This document shows, piece by piece, positions 58,932 to 58,970 of a stretch of 58,970 nt of DNA. Below the pieces are notes generated by a model. It worked only from the letters and a program-made list of their open reading frames with translations, had not been told where the DNA came from and searched no databases. Source of the stretch: an uncultured Peptococcaceae bacterium (GTDB lineage: Bacteria > Bacillota > Peptococcia > Peptococcales > Peptococcaceae); contig CAJUDO010000020.1 in NCBI GenBank assembly GCA_910585405.1, positions 1-58,970 of the forward strand, in the 5' to 3' direction. Each line of letters starts with the position of its first letter. Position 1 is the first letter of the stretch. Made by a program: the position numbers and the translations under genes.

Positions 58932-58970
58932 AACCCCCAGCTAGGCTGGGGGTTCCGGAAAGCTTAAAGC
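58932..58970. mobile_element. Probable end of an IS200/IS605-type element (runs off the window)
   Basis: AACCCCCAGC (58932-58941) pairs with GCTGGGGGTT (58945-58954), then CCGGAAAGCTTAAAGC to the right edge. A C-rich/G-rich hairpin followed by a conserved AAGCTTAAAGC tract is typical of subterminal hairpins of IS200-like elements. No transposase is in the window, so whether the element lies to the right or this is a remnant cannot be told. Confidence 0.55.

Noticed and set aside
1..58970. tRNA or rRNA genes
   Set aside because: I saw no cloverleaf with a GGTTCGAAT-type T arm and no rRNA-like conserved stretch, but short tRNAs could be missed by eye.

Overview
The window looks like a chromosomal segment of an anaerobic, endospore-forming Firmicute, probably Clostridia or Negativicutes. 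I lean towards Negativicutes on gene style and moderate GC content, but the sequence alone does not settle the genus. The basis is a complete spoIIIAA-AH operon, the Firmicute block asp23-nusB-xseA-xseB-ispA-dxs-tlyA-nadK-argR-recN, RemA, long-form HPF, a prfB gene with programmed frameshift, and several Fe-S/flavin electron-transfer genes.

Layout. 1-8.6 kb: the end of a possible ComK-like gene, then an unusual operon. It contains a 1624-residue multidomain protein (HD, helical repeats, NadD-like nucleotidyltransferase, GNAT-like region, phosphoribosyltransferase-like region), a lactate/malate-dehydrogenase-like protein, a Cys-rich flavoprotein and dihydrofolate reductase. 8.7-13.3 kb (minus strand): a D,D-carboxypeptidase, a DsrK/DsrM-like (HdrD/HdrE-like) membrane Fe-S electron-transfer pair, and an unannotated 43-residue membrane protein with its own terminator. 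13.5-18.0 kb: a LytTR response regulator and GHKL kinase next to a small membrane protein, an ABC ATPase, a permease and a zinc-ribbon protein, i.e. a peptide-sensing/export-type module. 18.3-29.4 kb: a GlcE/GlcF/GlcD-type hydroxyacid oxidase, a YgiQ radical SAM protein, then yicC-remA-gmk-rpoZ-coaBC-metK and a tandem ACT protein.

29.6-34.4 kb: an Fe-type alcohol dehydrogenase, uppP, and a likely zinc-handling set: a COG0523 GTPase with a 5 x 14-residue His/Cys repeat, a second COG0523 GTPase with a C-terminal DUF1980/TIGR03943-like domain, and a beta-carbonic anhydrase. 34.5-42.2 kb: cold-shock protein, hpf, secA, prfB, then a DHA2-type MFS transporter fused to a CBS pair. The transporter lies behind a structured leader RNA that ends in an intrinsic terminator and looks like a riboswitch. 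mscL follows. 42.3-57.6 kb: the spoIIIA operon and the long housekeeping operon up to recN. The spoIVB-spo0A pair that often follows recN is not here. 57.8-58.97 kb: a PadR regulator with a DUF2812 partner, then a hairpin typical of an IS200/IS605-type end at the right edge.

The most interesting candidates for undescribed biology are the 1624-residue protein and its operon, the leader RNA of the MFS-CBS gene, the 43-residue membrane protein beside the DsrMK-like pair, and the two-helix membrane PD-(D/E)xK-like protein between tlyA and nadK. All functional calls come from reading motifs and context by eye; no database search was run.
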